In this document: positions 32,901-44,648 of the stretch, one piece after another | Layout of the letters: the number at the start of each line of letters is the position of its first letter | Position numbering within the stretch: the first letter of the stretch is position 1 | Assembly (NCBI GenBank): GCA_025093985.1 | Contig: JACAAK010000003.1 | Span: 1,674,001 to 1,738,000 of the forward strand | Reading direction: 5' to 3' | Origin: Calvatia gigantea | Lineage: Eukaryota > Basidiomycota > Agaricomycetes > Agaricales > Lycoperdaceae | Length of the DNA stretch: 64,000 nucleotides | Notes under the pieces: model-generated | What the model was told of the DNA's origin: nothing | Database searches by the model: none | Seen by the model: only the letters and a program-made list of their open reading frames with translations | Translations under genes and position numbers: made by a program

Positions 32901-35182
32901 CGTCCGTTGGCGAGCGCGTCTGCTATTAAGGAACCGTCATCAACACATGTCCCTCCTCAACCCCGTTCACGAATGCATGCCGAAGCATCGATGTCAGCAC
33001 TCGACGACGTTATGTTGAGGATCAGGGGTGCTATTGATGGAATGCAAGCCAGCGGAGCTACTGGCAAGGAGAACCGTACACCACCGAATTCATCAGAGTC
33101 AGATCATCCTCCAACTTCACATCGCACCTCACATACTTCGAGCGTAACGAAACCATCGCCTCTCCGAGAAAGGTGGGCACCGCCAACCAAATCACGGATT
33201 GAAGAGAAGATCGACAAACTACGAGAACCTCCTAACACGTCATCAGAGCCCTCATATACTCCAATTGCGGGGAAGCTCATAGTGGATCTGCCCAAAATAT
33301 CACATCGCGTCGAGTTCGTCCCAAAGAGACAGCAAACTCTGTTCTCGAACCCGCCGCCTCCTGTACGATTCGAACTTTTATCCTTCCAGCCTCCGGTACA
33401 GGGTATGAACAAGCGGGATTTGAGTGTCAACTCGGTGTTGTTCAGACAGACCCCTGGTTTCAGGAGCAATAAGATTCGTGTGGCGCTACCTAGGTCCAAA
33501 TCAGGGCCAGTGATTCCACGGATGGTTAACATGGTGGGCACAAAGTCTAACAATGCGGGTGCATTTGGGAAACCGACCAATGCGGACGGGGCTTCAAGCT
33601 GGAGGAGATCTTTGCCAGTTAAGCTGTCTGAAAAAGACGAGGAAAAGCAAGAAGGAAAAGCTTCAGAAGACGTAAAGGATCCGGAACAGGCTTCAGAGGA
33701 ATCGATAAAACAGCCGGAGGAGCATCAAACACACTCAAAGACGAGACAACCAAAGATGCCTGCTGGGTCTGTCGTGGCCTACATGCGGGATTCACGGATA
33801 GATGCTGTTGAGGCTGATCCAAAGCCCCTGGTAAACTTTATCGTGACGAGCGAGTTGGATGACCCTGGAGAAAACTTGTTTGGTCTTGCTGGAGCACCAG
33901 ACGGAGAAAAACTAGTTTCACAAACCCGTAATGAGAATGGGGCGGGTGGGGCAAGTAACAGCAATGGACCTTTATCTGAAGTGATCACCGTGGAGCCTAA
34001 TTCAACCCCGTCGTCGTCGTCATCATCACCGCCGGTTAACTCAAAAGTGTCCGAAAGTAAGTCTCCAGATAATACGGTGAGTAACTACATTATCACCAAT
34101 TGTACGATGAGCTTGAGCTAGAATGTTGAATTTCTTTTTAGACAACGCACAGCGGCATCTCTGCTTCATCACCAAATCACCAATCAACGGTTTCCACACC
34201 CTGGGGAAGGGCTTCTCTCAGTGTTCCTGTCAAGGATGGTTCCGCTAGGGCTCCCGATCCAGAGCATCTCAAGGCAGTTTGGTCACAACCAGCGAATAAA
34301 TCTGATCTCAATCCTGTCAATTCATTGGAGGGCATCGCTGACGATCTGACCTCGGTGCCGTTTTCGATCCAGGATGTCAAATCCGAGGATGGAGAAACGC
34401 CTCCTCCCTCTCTTCCGGCCACCACGTCTCGTCTGTCTCTTCATGAGGTGACAAAAGCCTTCCAGAAAGTACCTTCGCCATCTTCTTCCAGCTCAAATCA
34501 TAGTCGTAATCCAATCTCCCCACCTTCGAGCAATAATACTCCTGCTACTCGTTCCCCTTATCCATATTCGCCCATGCCTCAAAACCATCTGCGACCGTAT
34601 GAATACTCCCCCATGATGAGCCACTCGCCAAGCCCCACAGTCATCTATCCACATCAGTTGACGTCGAGTCCTGTCCCGAGCAGGATGTCCGTTAACGGCC
34701 ACGCTCAAATCTACCAAGCACCTATGTGGATACCTCAGCCTCCACCAGCTACACCTGGCAACCATGGTAATGTCATACGACCAATGATGTCCCCGTATAC
34801 CGCTCCCATGATGCCTTATCCCTCTCCCAATACCCCCCTATACGCGCACCCCATGGGGACGCTCTCCACGCCGCCACAACCACCTGTAGGTACAACAGCT
34901 GGCAGAGGACGAGGTATACCGATGATGAGCCCTGCGATGACCCATGCCCACGCCCACGCTCCCATGTATGCGGGCAGTCCTGTGATGATGCATGCGCAAC
35001 CTATGCCACATCAAAACTATCCTACGTATATGAGTATTCATCCTTCACCTATTTCCGCATCCGGTAGAGGACAACAGAGGGCGGATATGTCACAAGCGAC
35101 TCCACAGGCGAATGCGGCTGGCCAACAACCCCATCACCCTTCAACTTACAATCCCACTTCTTATGTTAGGTCTACTTGGTGA
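29963..35182 (+). CDS. Large Ser/Pro-rich protein, PRRC2/BAT2-like candidate
   Basis: A protein of roughly 1,500 residues, mostly disordered. The N-terminal part has NAVNINKKFLEKN (30280-30320), NDFPTAAEVAK (about 30820-30850) and, after an intron, DPNAHHWGEMEEDNDDDFLG then GVIEFGDGRQYKVE (about 31024-31170). This layout resembles the N-terminal region of PRRC2/BAT2-type proteins, which take part in RNA biology and translation, but I am inferring that. A charged helix, rich in Arg, Glu and Lys, spans about 31968-32160. The middle has a conserved-looking ordered patch, RFELLSFQPPVQGMNKRDLS (33369-33428), and the end is Pro/Met/His-rich, finishing SYVRSTW at 35182. Frame continuity needs introns near 30382-30466, 30853-30909, 31050-31101, 32158-32213 and 34077-34141. 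Near 30745-30808 either an intron or a one-base frame break is needed. Confidence 0.6.
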
Positions 35183-35464
35183 ATACTGTCTTTTTGGGCA
35201 TAGCTAGCATACAACACTTTTTTCTTTGACCTCGCGGTTCCTCCTGCCTCGCCGCACTTGTGTTTTCCGCATTCTCTTGTCGTACCTGTTTCATAGTATA
35301 CTGTTGTTTATTGCACACAATGTTCATTTTATGTTCACGTATTTGTCCATCCAATCAAATCCTCGTGTGTTGGTGGGGGAGGGTGATATTAACAGAATTA
35401 GTGTATTCCAGAGGGGGATATAAGCAAAGCAGCTGGGAATACCACGACCGAGATTATCTATTGT

Positions 35465-37220
35465 CTATACAGCGAGTTTGACAGCTTTTTCAGCTGCATC
35501 ATCCAGACTATCAAAGGCCACGATCTTAAGGCCGGAGTTCCTAATCATCCTGGGAAACGTGTCAGGAAATGTATTTTAGGAGGGTATGGTCAACTTACTC
35601 CTTCGCCTCTTCTTCCTTGGTGCCTTTTAACCTGACGACGAGAGGGATCGTAAGGCCGAGCTCCTTGGTAGCCTTGATAACACCTTCGGCAATGTAGTCA
35701 CAACGCATAATACCACCAAAGATATTAATAAAAATGCTCTTGACTTTGGGATCGGTGAGCAGGATCTCGAACGCCTTTTTAACAGTCTCAGGAGTGGCAC
35801 CTCTATAATCAAAATGAGAAAGAGTGTATATATGGCGTAAAATATAAACACCCGCTTACCCTCCAACGTCGAGGAAATTAGCTGGGTTGCCACCGTGCAA
35901 CGAGAGAACGTCCATAGTGGCCATTGCAAGACCAGCGCCGTTGACCAAGCAACCAATGCTGCCATCGAGCTTGATGAAGTTGAGATTGGCTTTTTGGGCC
36001 TCAACTTCCGAAGGCTCCTCTTGGGAAATGTCCCGAAGGGCAAAGACATCCTTCTGACGGAACTCCGCGTTGTCGTCAAAGCCAAATTTAGCATCCATGC
36101 TGAGAATTACGGTAAGTTGACGATTTGGGATACCCGGTTCAAGTCTCACCATAGGACCTGGCCGTCCTTGGCAAGCGCCATGGGGTTGATCTCAATTTGG
36201 GTGGCATCCTTGTCCTTGAAGATCTTGTAAAGGTTAATGAAGATATCAGCAGCTTGTGATTGAGTGTCCTCGTTGCTAAAGCCGAGCTTCTTTGCAACTT
36301 CAATGGCCTCAGCCTTGCTCAAACCCTTGTGAAAGTCGACAGGAGTGGTGATAATAGCTTCAGGATCCTTTGCAGCAACCTCTTCAATGTTCATACCACC
36401 CTGGGCCGAAGTGACGAGGACAACACCCTGGGTTTTACGGTCATTGAGCACAGCAACATAGTACTCGTGAGCTGGTTCGCGACGCTCAGCGAGCATAACC
36501 TGTGAATGGAGAACATGAGGATTCGAGGGTCGGAACGGGGGCGGGTCCGAAATTCGGACGTACGGCATTGCAAAGGCGACCTGCTGCTCCTGTCTGTTTC
36601 GTGATAAGCTTCGAACCAATCATCTGTTCCGCAAAACTTTTCGCCTGTTGAGGACTTTTTGGGGGAAGGGCAGCAGGGGGTCAGGGTACGGGTGCATTTC
36701 AGATTGTCCCGAACTGCTCACCTCCCAACCATTTGTACACCTCCCTGCAGGCCGCTGTCAAACCTTCCCTTACCACGGCCGCCAGCAAGCACCTGAGCCT
36801 TAATGACAAGTTTATCTTGACCTATGAAATTGGGTTAGGAAATTTTGAGTTAACGCGGAATACCAGGGTACCAAAGTTTTTGGCGACTTCAAAGGCCTCC
36901 TGTGGTGTTTTCGCAGCAACGCTCTTCGGTGTTGGAATGCCGTACTAGTGGGCTAAAGGTGAGGAAACGGGACCTGGGTCGTAACAAAAAGCCAGCTCAC
37001 GGAGTTCAAGAGGTTCATTGACTGGTATTCATGGATTGACAGGAACCGCCTCTGTCCTGCAGATGCAGCCTATGTTTCTATCAGCACAAATTGTAAACCA
37101 CACGATCGAGACATACCCGCGCAAGGACGCTCGCCTTTCTAATGGTCGAAAGCATATTAACCGGTGAGAGGTATAGTCTAAGTATACAAAAGCAAGGGTG
37201 GTTTTTGCCAGTGACAGCAT
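35465..37220 (-). CDS. LSC2: Succinate-CoA ligase beta subunit, mitochondrial
   Basis: The ATP-grasp subunit of the TCA-cycle enzyme that converts succinyl-CoA to succinate with ATP or GTP formation. The start at 37220 gives [11 protein letters not shown], a plausible presequence. After a 22-nt exon comes [18 protein letters not shown] (near 37000-37060), the domain opening. Further blocks are the Gly/Lys-rich [20 protein letters not shown] (about 36750-36810), [20 protein letters not shown] (about 36425-36484), [15 protein letters not shown], then [17 protein letters not shown] near 36160-36210, which includes metal-binding residues. [20 protein letters not shown] is near 36040-36100, and the C-terminal ligase domain has [20 protein letters not shown] and [19 protein letters not shown] (35680-35740). 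It ends at 35465. Converges with the PRRC2-like gene. Confidence 0.92.
37117..37138 (-). other. LSC2: Putative 22-nt microexon in LSC2 presequence
   Basis: On the minus strand an attag acceptor and a gtatgt donor bound 22 nt encoding KGERPCA plus one base. Inclusion links [11 protein letters not shown] to [11 protein letters not shown] in frame. The presequence is not conserved, so support is splice sites and phase only. Confidence 0.45.
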
Positions 37221-37647
37221 ACTCTGTGATCCTGCTTAGTCAGCTCCTCGATTTACCGAGGCCCTCAGAGAGAAAAAGCCAAGATTTAACGTTATTTAGC
37301 ATTTAACCAAAGCGATGATGACGGTTGACGCGTTGACGGCCCACACACTTCCTGTCTCTCACCCGGCAATTCCTAGCGAACGTGCCGTGGACAAGACTTT
37401 GGGAGAATGACTTTCATCCTTCCCTTGAGTTCGGACGGGTCTTGTACCCGTGGGCCGTTCGAAATTTGGCGGAGGAACACTTCATATTTGAAAAAATGAT
37501 CAATGCATTCTGATAGTATACTCAAAGCCAGGGTAGGCTCACCTCGCTGTTTACACATTGTAGAGTGGAAACATCGGCAGTATAAATAAGTTGGGAGAGT
37601 GCCACTTCAACCGATCATCCTTTTGCTGAATTGTGATTTTTCAAAAC
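37221..37647. promoter_or_regulatory. Divergent promoter region, LSC2 and DinB-like gene
   Basis: 427 bp between divergent start codons. On the plus strand TATAAATA at 37581-37588 lies 60 bp before the DinB-like start at 37648, a good core promoter match. No matching element was found for LSC2. Confidence 0.5.
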
Positions 37648-38475
37648 ATGCAGCTTGAGCTTTCACCCGCACACTCATCCATGTCCTCCTTGAATAACGT
37701 CCTTGCACCTCACGCTGATTTCGATGACCCTCGGGTTCAACAGCTTTCTGTTGCTAAGACCGTTTTACTCCAAGCGGTTGACCTTCTGGATAATTATTTG
37801 ACCTCCGACGAGCAGCTGACAGTGAGCTCAAAGTTCCTTCCCGGGTCTACCATTGGTGCGCGTGAAGTGTGTACTCTTCTGTGGTGTCACTGAGGAACTC
37901 GTAGGCAAGCATCTGCGGCATGCCAGGGACCATTTTGTCTTGCTTGCAGCTTGTATGTTGCAGCCCCCACCTCACGTTTTGTCATATGACACTCGCATTC
38001 GGAACACACCAATGGAAACCAGCCGCACTAGCGCAAAGGAAGCTCTTCTTGAAGCGGTCCGACAACTTGAAAACCTTGTCCCTACTGCAGATATGGTAGC
38101 GCCGATAACGTTACAGGCGGTAACTCCTCATATAAACGAGTTTCATTCCACCTTCGGGCGAGAGGTACGCTTACACCATTCGGGCATAGTAGCCTATTGA
38201 CTTGTGTATAGCTGTGGTTTGCCAGTCTGCATTGTGTACATCATTGGTCAATGGTAAGTATCCGGAGGTATCCTCTCTGGGCGAAATTTACTCATAAGTC
38301 CCAAGGTCCGGGTTATCGCTGGAGAATTGGTGCGTCTTGAGTCAACTATTCTAATTCTGGCGCTTACACCCGTGACCAGAACATCAAACTAACAGAGGAC
38401 TTTGGGTTTGCCCCATCAACGCTGGTGTATCAGGGTAAATCGAGTGCTGTGTCTGTACCCTCACTGCCCAACTGA
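37648..38475 (+). CDS. DinB-fold (four-helix bundle) protein, unknown substrate
   Basis: DinB-like proteins are four-helix bundles that usually hold a metal with three histidines; many bacterial members are thiol transferases or damage-inducible. Start 37648 gives MQLELSPAHSSMSSLNNVLA. The first helix is VAKTVLLQAVDLLDNYLT. After an intron come GKHLRHARDHFVLLAACM (about 37900-37955) and LSYDTRIRNTPMETSRTSAK (about 37979-38038), matching the bacterial pattern 'HxRHxxDH...xYDxRxRxxPxETxR'. Then helix TSAKEALLEAVRQLENLV, and after another intron LWFASLHCVHHWSM (about 38211-38252) with the last His cluster. A 24-nt exon (38306-38329) encodes VRVIAGEL. The stop at 38475 follows VSVPSLPN. Candidate ligands are in GKHLRHARDH and HCVHHW. 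The fungal role is not known to me. A TATA box lies 60 bp upstream. Confidence 0.7.
38306..38329 (+). other. 24-nt coding microexon in the DinB-like gene
   Basis: It encodes VRVIAGEL in phase 0 between a ccaag acceptor and a gtgcgt donor. Both neighbouring exons are also phase 0 here, so skipping it would leave the frame open and remove eight residues of the last helix. Confidence 0.6.
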
Positions 38476-38773
38476 TGGTTGGATAATCACTCAGACCGTG
38501 AAGCACCGCTGGGAAAAGCGAAGATATAAGTCCTTGTTACTTCGTTATCTACCCTCGCGTACCCCAGTATACACTGTCATTTTGCATCTCGACCTGTCCT
38601 GTAAGACGGAGAACAGATGTTGTGTGATATATTTTTGGCTGTTCCTGCCATAGAAAGCAACCCCGCACGTGCCCTGTTCGGGGCAATGCCGTGACGCTTT
38701 GACTGTAAGAAGCTTCACCAGACTCAACTCCTTCTCTTGATGCAATAAATACCCTATCCACATACCTTGAAAG

Positions 38774-41251
38774 ATGTCAGAAAGAATGATACCCATTGCG
38801 GGTGAACAAAAAAAGCGTGTCGTGAGTTCCCCTCATTTTATTCGCCTCTCTAGTTCCCATATCCTCATCCTCAAAATATTGACTTGCTTCGCTCGCGACG
38901 CAGTGCTATTTTTTCGATTCTGATATTGGCGGGTTCCATTATGGACCAGGACACCCGTATGCCATATTTCGCATAGATTCTGTGGTCCCTCTATTTATTC
39001 TGCTTGCTATCACGGTAGGATGAAGCCCACCCGCATTCGCATGTGCCACTCTCTTGTGATGAATTATGGGCTTTACGAGAAAATGGAGATCTTTGTAGGT
39101 CGACGACAACCGGAGTCCAGCTCACCTTACTTATTGCCCGTCCTTGTGCACCTTCGTCATCTGCGTTACAGCGCGCAAAACCCGCGACGAAACGCGAAAT
39201 GACCCAATTCCACTCTGACGATTACGTGGAATTTCTCAGCAAAATTACACCGTCAAATATGAATTCTTATGTCAAAGAACAGCATAAATGTAAGCTGTGT
39301 CTCTCCTCCTTAGAGTTATAATTCCGGTCTTTGTTGATCTGAATATTGGGATGATAATTTAGATAACGTCGGGGATGATTGTCCTGTATTCGATGGTCTG
39401 TTCGACTATTGTTCAATCTCCGCTGGTGGCTCCATGGGTAGGTCGTATTTTATTGGCACCCCACTAAAAATTTTGGGCGCTCACGAAACTTGGCAGAGGG
39501 CGCCGCCCGGCTTAGTCGTGACAAATGTGACATAGCCATTAACTGGGCTGGAGGCTTGCATCATGCAAAGAAGAGCGAAGCAAGCGGCTTTTGTTATGTG
39601 AATGGTAAGTCCGTACCCTTGTTCATCCCCTTCGCAATTTAACATTCATAATATTTTTATAGACATAGTTCTCGGGATTCTGGAGCTATTACGGTATGTG
39701 TTGGCGCGTCGGTTGCAAAGGCGTCCCACGGCTGACGAATCCTAGTTATCATAATCGTGTCCTATACATTGACATTGATGTCCATCATGGAGATGGTGTA
39801 GAAGAAGCATTCTATACTACTGATCGTGTGATGACGGTCAGTTTCCATAAGTATGGGGAGTATTTCCCTGGCACTGGTGAACTGCGGGTAAGTCGGCCTC
39901 TCTCTAACCCGTCGGCAAGGTGCGAATACCCAACATAACTCATAGGACGTTGGTGTCATGAAAGGAAAGTACTATGCGTTGAACTTTCCGCTTCGCGATG
40001 GCATTTCGGACGAGAACTACCAATCCGTCTTCGAGCCTGTAAGCTATTCTATCCCTCTTCACCCGGGCAGTTTTTCTCACAGGTTAGTAGGTCATTCGGC
40101 AGGTAATGGAGTCCTACGACCCATCCGCCATCGTCTTACAGTGTGGTACGGACTCTCTTTCTGGAGATAAACTAGGGTGCCTCAATCTATCCATGCGCGG
40201 TGTGTTGATACACTTTTTCTAATGCTGGTGTGTTTAGCTGACTCCGCTTTTAGGACACGCGAACTGCGTGCGGTTCGTGAAATCATTCGGCAAACCCCTA
40301 TTACTCCTCGGAGGCGGTGGTTACACCATGAGGAATGTTAGCCGTGCTTGGGCCTTTGAAACTGGTCTTGCAGCTGGTTTCGAACTCGTGCCAGGTCTGT
40401 CTTCACTTGCGACGCAATATACTTGGAGATTGACATATCTTTAGATATTCCTGTCAATGAGTATTATGAATACTTCGGTCCAGACTACAAATTGGACGTC
40501 AAATCTTCCAATGTGGATGACATGAACACACCGGCTTATCTCGAGCGCGTCAAACGGATCGTAATGGAGAATTTGCGGCATATTGGTGGACCTCCAAGTG
40601 TTCAGATGCAAGGTATGTAATTCGCCAAATCAGTGTCTTCCACTAACTTTAGGCTTCCCAGACCGACCTGACATGCCAATTGACGAACTCATGGATGATC
40701 TCAATCGAGATGAAGACGAGGAGGACCCGGATAATAGGCGATCGCAGCGCCTTCTTGACTCGCGGATACAAGCTGATGGCGAGCTCTCAGACTCAGAGGA
40801 TGAAGGTGACGGTCGACGGGATCACACCAGTCACCGTGGCCGTGGTCACAGCAGTGATAGCGACAACAAACTGAAATACGGCATGAGTGTCGGAATACTT
40901 GCGTCCAGCTCAGCAAGCACGCATGGCGCAGGTCCGAGCGGCCATACTACGGCTGTACGGATGCTTTCATCGTCAAATATCCCAGCCGACGAAGAAGCAT
41001 CGACGGAGGCTCCCGATGGAGACTTGGATATGGACTTGGATACCCCATCATCTGTTCAGGAGAATGGTGTGAGGGCATATACAACAAATGGGAGGTCCGC
41101 CATGTCTCCTTTTCCTTCCCCGCCGAAGGACGAAAAAGAAGGCGAAAGAGGCACTGATGACATGGCTCTGGATGATACCCCCGCTAATGCTGCCGAAGGG
41201 TCGTCAACACCGCCTCCACCCCTTCCTGGCACTACGTCTACGTCCACATAA
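38774..41251 (+). CDS. RPD3: Class I histone deacetylase, Rpd3 type
   Basis: A zinc-dependent lysine deacetylase, the catalytic subunit of Sin3-type corepressor complexes in the nucleus. The domain is complete across short exons: [40 protein letters not shown], then the catalytic HH pair in [20 protein letters not shown] (39526-39585) and [16 protein letters not shown]. The zinc ligands are in [20 protein letters not shown] (39763-39822), with [20 protein letters not shown] next. [20 protein letters not shown] is near 40100-40165 and [20 protein letters not shown], with the catalytic Tyr, is 40312-40371. Beyond the domain is an acidic, Ser/Asp-rich tail of about 190 residues (40680-41248), longer than yeast Rpd3's. 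The start at 38774 ([16 protein letters not shown]) fits the family. DNIDVHHGD-type and Tyr residues are all present, so it should be active. About ten introns. Confidence 0.96.
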
Positions 41252-41430
41252 GATTTACTGTAAATATATCGTTAATCGCTTTCGGGATTGCTGTTCTATA
41301 CATTTATTTTTGTTGTTTATAAATTTTAATGCCGAGAGAGACTTGCAAACACGTGACACCAATTTAACACTCAACCGAATCAACATGGATTCTGGAAAGT
41401 TACAGACCCAGAATTCACTTGTTACACAAA

Positions 41431-42531
41431 ATGTTCGAAGGGGAGCGGCCCAAAACGCCTCCTGGTGGAAGAATGGGAGCTATGCCAATACCGACGACAC
41501 CGGAACAAGCACGGCAGATTGAAATTAACAGGTTACGAGGTCACTCCTGCTTGTTCTTCACATATTCAAGTAACATTGATGCCCAGGTACAGCCAAGGCC
41601 ACACAGCGGCAGAAAGAATCTGAAGCTTCATCGCTAGATACATTTAATGCAAACAACAAACGGCCACTCGCCGCGACTACGTCTCCAACTGCAGGACCCT
41701 CGAAGTCTCAACCACTGAAACGCGATTCCCGGCTTGGAACGTACTTCGAGTATGATCTTTCGAAGATGGTCAACACAAAGGGAGGTTTCCTTGTTGAAGA
41801 CGGGCAGGAGGTTGATGAAGAGCGCCTTCGCAAGGAGAAAGATCGGGAAAGGGAGAGAGCCAAGCAGGACCTAGAACCCCGTGCGTTCTTCATTGTGGTC
41901 CCCGCTCTCCCTCCTAAACTAATTGCTTAATTACAGCTATATCACTCGACCCGGCTCAAGCTCTAAAATGTAGGGAGTGTGAGTCACTCGATATAGACCA
42001 TCAATTTCAGGAAGGTGTTCCGATGTCTGGTGTGCAAGAAGTGCCAGAACGAAATGCCAGAGAAATACAGTCTATTGACGAAAACAGAGTGTAAAGAGGT
42101 ACGCTACCTTCACTGCATATGACTTATTCGTTTCTCATCGCACGTAGGACTATCTGCTGACAGACCCGGAAATGCGGGATGAGGAAGCAATGCCTCATCT
42201 CCTCAAAGCTAACCCACATGCATCGACATATGCAAACATGATGTTGTATGTCCGATACCAAGTTGAGGCGTTCGCATGGAAGAAGTGGGGTTCTCCTGAA
42301 GCACTCGACACAGAGTACGAACGAAGGGCAACGGCGAAAAAAGCAAAGAAGAACAAAAAATTTGAGGAGAGCTTACGAGAGCTGCGAAGGAAGACCAAAG
42401 AGAGTGTATGGCAACGCCGGAAGGATGAAGAGCACAAACATTCGTTCGGACCGAGCGAAAAGGGCGCAAATGGCGTGACGAAGCAAATATGCCACACTTG
42501 CGGTTTTACGTTGGAGTTTGAAGAGTTATAA
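41431..42531 (+). CDS. RAD14: DNA damage recognition protein Rad14/XPA
   Basis: XPA/Rad14 binds damaged DNA in nucleotide excision repair and organises TFIIH, RPA and the ERCC1-XPF nuclease. The start at 41431 gives [20 protein letters not shown], then [16 protein letters not shown]. An intron after CGAG at about 41542 joins to [38 protein letters not shown] (41728-41787) is the XPA hallmark before the zinc finger. The finger is [20 protein letters not shown] then VCKKC, spliced near 41970-42045 and matching the C4 arrangement. [20 protein letters not shown] (spliced near 42100-42190) and [20 protein letters not shown] (42211-42270) are the DNA-binding signature. The C-terminus is Lys/Arg-rich helix ending in a second [13 protein letters not shown] motif. 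An upstream out-of-frame ATG at 41384 leads to a different frame and is not used. Confidence 0.92.
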
Positions 42532-43172
42532 AGCCGACGGCAATTGGTCCAGATTCTTGAACTTGACGAAACTGTGGCGTAGTTGCCTGAACGTCACTGT
42601 TACCCATCCCAAAGGCAACCAATGACGATCTGGTTGGGGGATTCGAGCGACCCCATATGTTTCCCTGTATCCTGGGAAGCAAAAGTTCATGATTCGCGGT
42701 CTAAGTATCATAGTTAACGGCAATCAACAGACTGGAAGTCCGTAATCACACTCCTTTCAACTCCGTAATTTAGGAACAGTTAGGCCGTTGTCCACCAGTG
42801 TCTATCCCTCACCTTGTTTCTCCTTGTCTCAGTACATATTTTTGGACAGTATGATTTTGTGCTGACTAGCTGTGGTCCAGCGTTTCAACATTCAATTTCT
42901 TATACATAGAACAGCGCGGGGCAAAAGGGGAAACCGGTACTCGGGCAATTCCAGGAACCGGGCAAGGAGCCGACTTCAACCTTCAACCTTCAAATACAGC
43001 AATGTTGTCATCCCAGGACTCCTAGATTTGCGGATCAAGTACTTCCTACCTCGACCCACTACTGAAACGTCGAAGATTACCTGCTCGTACGTTAACACCC
43101 GTCTCTAGGTTGCCAGTTAACACTCCGGACCCAAATTGACCCAACGTGGCGTAGCGCAATCAAATATTCATC

Positions 43173-44648
43173 ATGTCAGGCGAAGCGAATCAGGTCGAAC
43201 ACGAGCAAATCTCGACTTCACTGGAGGTAGAGAAAATTGAGGTCAACCTTTTCCGGTCCAAGTCCTTATGGCTACCTCTGCGGTCTCGTGGCGTGTTTGG
43301 GGGGTTCGTATGACCGAGGCCTTCGTTACTATGGACAAAAACTGAATTAAACCATTCTCAACAGACAAGTTATTAGCCAAGCGCTGGTAACCAGCGCTTC
43401 ACCCTCAACACCCATTGTCTACGAGGTCGACCGTGTCCGCAATGGCCGTTCCTACGTTACCCGAGCGGTGAAGGCAGTCCAGAACGGGCGTGTCATTTTT
43501 GCCATGATTTGCTCCTTCCAGAAACCGGAACCTTGGCAGCCTTCACACCAGTGGCCTATGCCAACTGTGTTACCGCCAGAAGAGTGCGAACTTGACCAGG
43601 ATCGGTACATGTACTTGGCTGAAAGGGAGGGCTTGCATCCTATGATTGTGGAAGCTTACAAGTCAATGGCTGCGGTGTGTCGGTTTCGGTTTCTTTCGGA
43701 CTGGGTTTTGGACTGACGACGCGATAGGAACGGAGCCGCAGTCCCATTGCAGCCAAGATAGCCGAGGAACATGGTGTTGCCGAGGACGGTACAATTCGGT
43801 ACATGTATTGGATGAAAGCGAAGGATATACCCCGTTATGAGGCGGCTTTCCAAAAGGTAAGATGCTCGATATGTTTAAACGAACATTTTTTAATGCGTGC
43901 GTGCGCAGTGCATCTTGAGTTATCTCTCCGATCTATACTTGTATGTTAACCTTCTGCTCTGCTCATCATATCATTTGATGGTCACCACACCCAGCATTGC
44001 CGCTGCAGCCAAGATACTTGGACTTAGACGAGGTGGTCGAGGAGCAAGCGCACAAAGCATGGTGGCAAGTAGCTTCAACCTCTCCCTCCGTTTCGCACAT
44101 TCTTAAGCTAACTACACTAGTCGACATTGGATCACACAATCTGGTTTTACAAGTAAATTCAGCATCCTTAATTGTTTCCATTTCCAAACTAATCACACTC
44201 CTTCCATTCTTCAGCGACGACTTTCACTGCGGCGACTGGCTCCTTTATGTGGTAAGAACCCACGCCCTTCCGCATCACACAAGATAAGAATGAAACTCAC
44301 GCAACACTCGCACATTTGTTCCACGCACCAGATGCATTCCCCGCGTACGGGTTCCGGTCGCGGAGTAGTTCATGGCAGAGTACGCCTCTCATTCATATTC
44401 TCCTGTCACGCGACAAAACTAACCATGCCACCATGACCCTACCAACCATTGGTATGCAATGTACCCGCCTGTCGATCCGCTGTCGCTCCATGCGGTACAT
44501 GTGCGACATATTCTGTTATTAGATCTACACACGAGATGGGAAGTTGGTCGCAGTGACGTCTCAGGAAGGCGTGGTTCGCGCAGACGTTCGAGGGCCTCAG
44601 GAGGCTTTCAAGCAGCACAAAACTGAGACCCCGTCTGCGAAACTCTGA
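43173..44648 (+). CDS. TES1: Peroxisomal acyl-CoA thioesterase II (TesB/ACOT8)
   Basis: A double-hotdog enzyme that hydrolyses acyl-CoA to fatty acid and CoA, supporting peroxisomal beta-oxidation. Start 43173 gives MSGEANQVEHEQISTSLEVE, then RSKSLWLPLRSRGVFGGQVI joined over an intron with ISQALVTSASPSTPIVYEVD. The first hotdog contains VRNGRSYVTRAVKAVQNGRV and IFAMICSFQKPEP (43488-43530). The second has YLSDLYFIAAAAKILGL region near 43920-44025, LDHTIWFYNDDFHCGDWLLY over two introns, and HSPRTGSGRGVVHGRIYTRD (44333-44540, spliced). LVAVTSQEGVVRADVRGPQE (44542-44601) holds the conserved Gln-Glu-Gly. The last three residues are AKL, a PTS1 peroxisome-targeting variant. Six or more introns of 45-70 nt. 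Stop at 44648. Confidence 0.92.
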
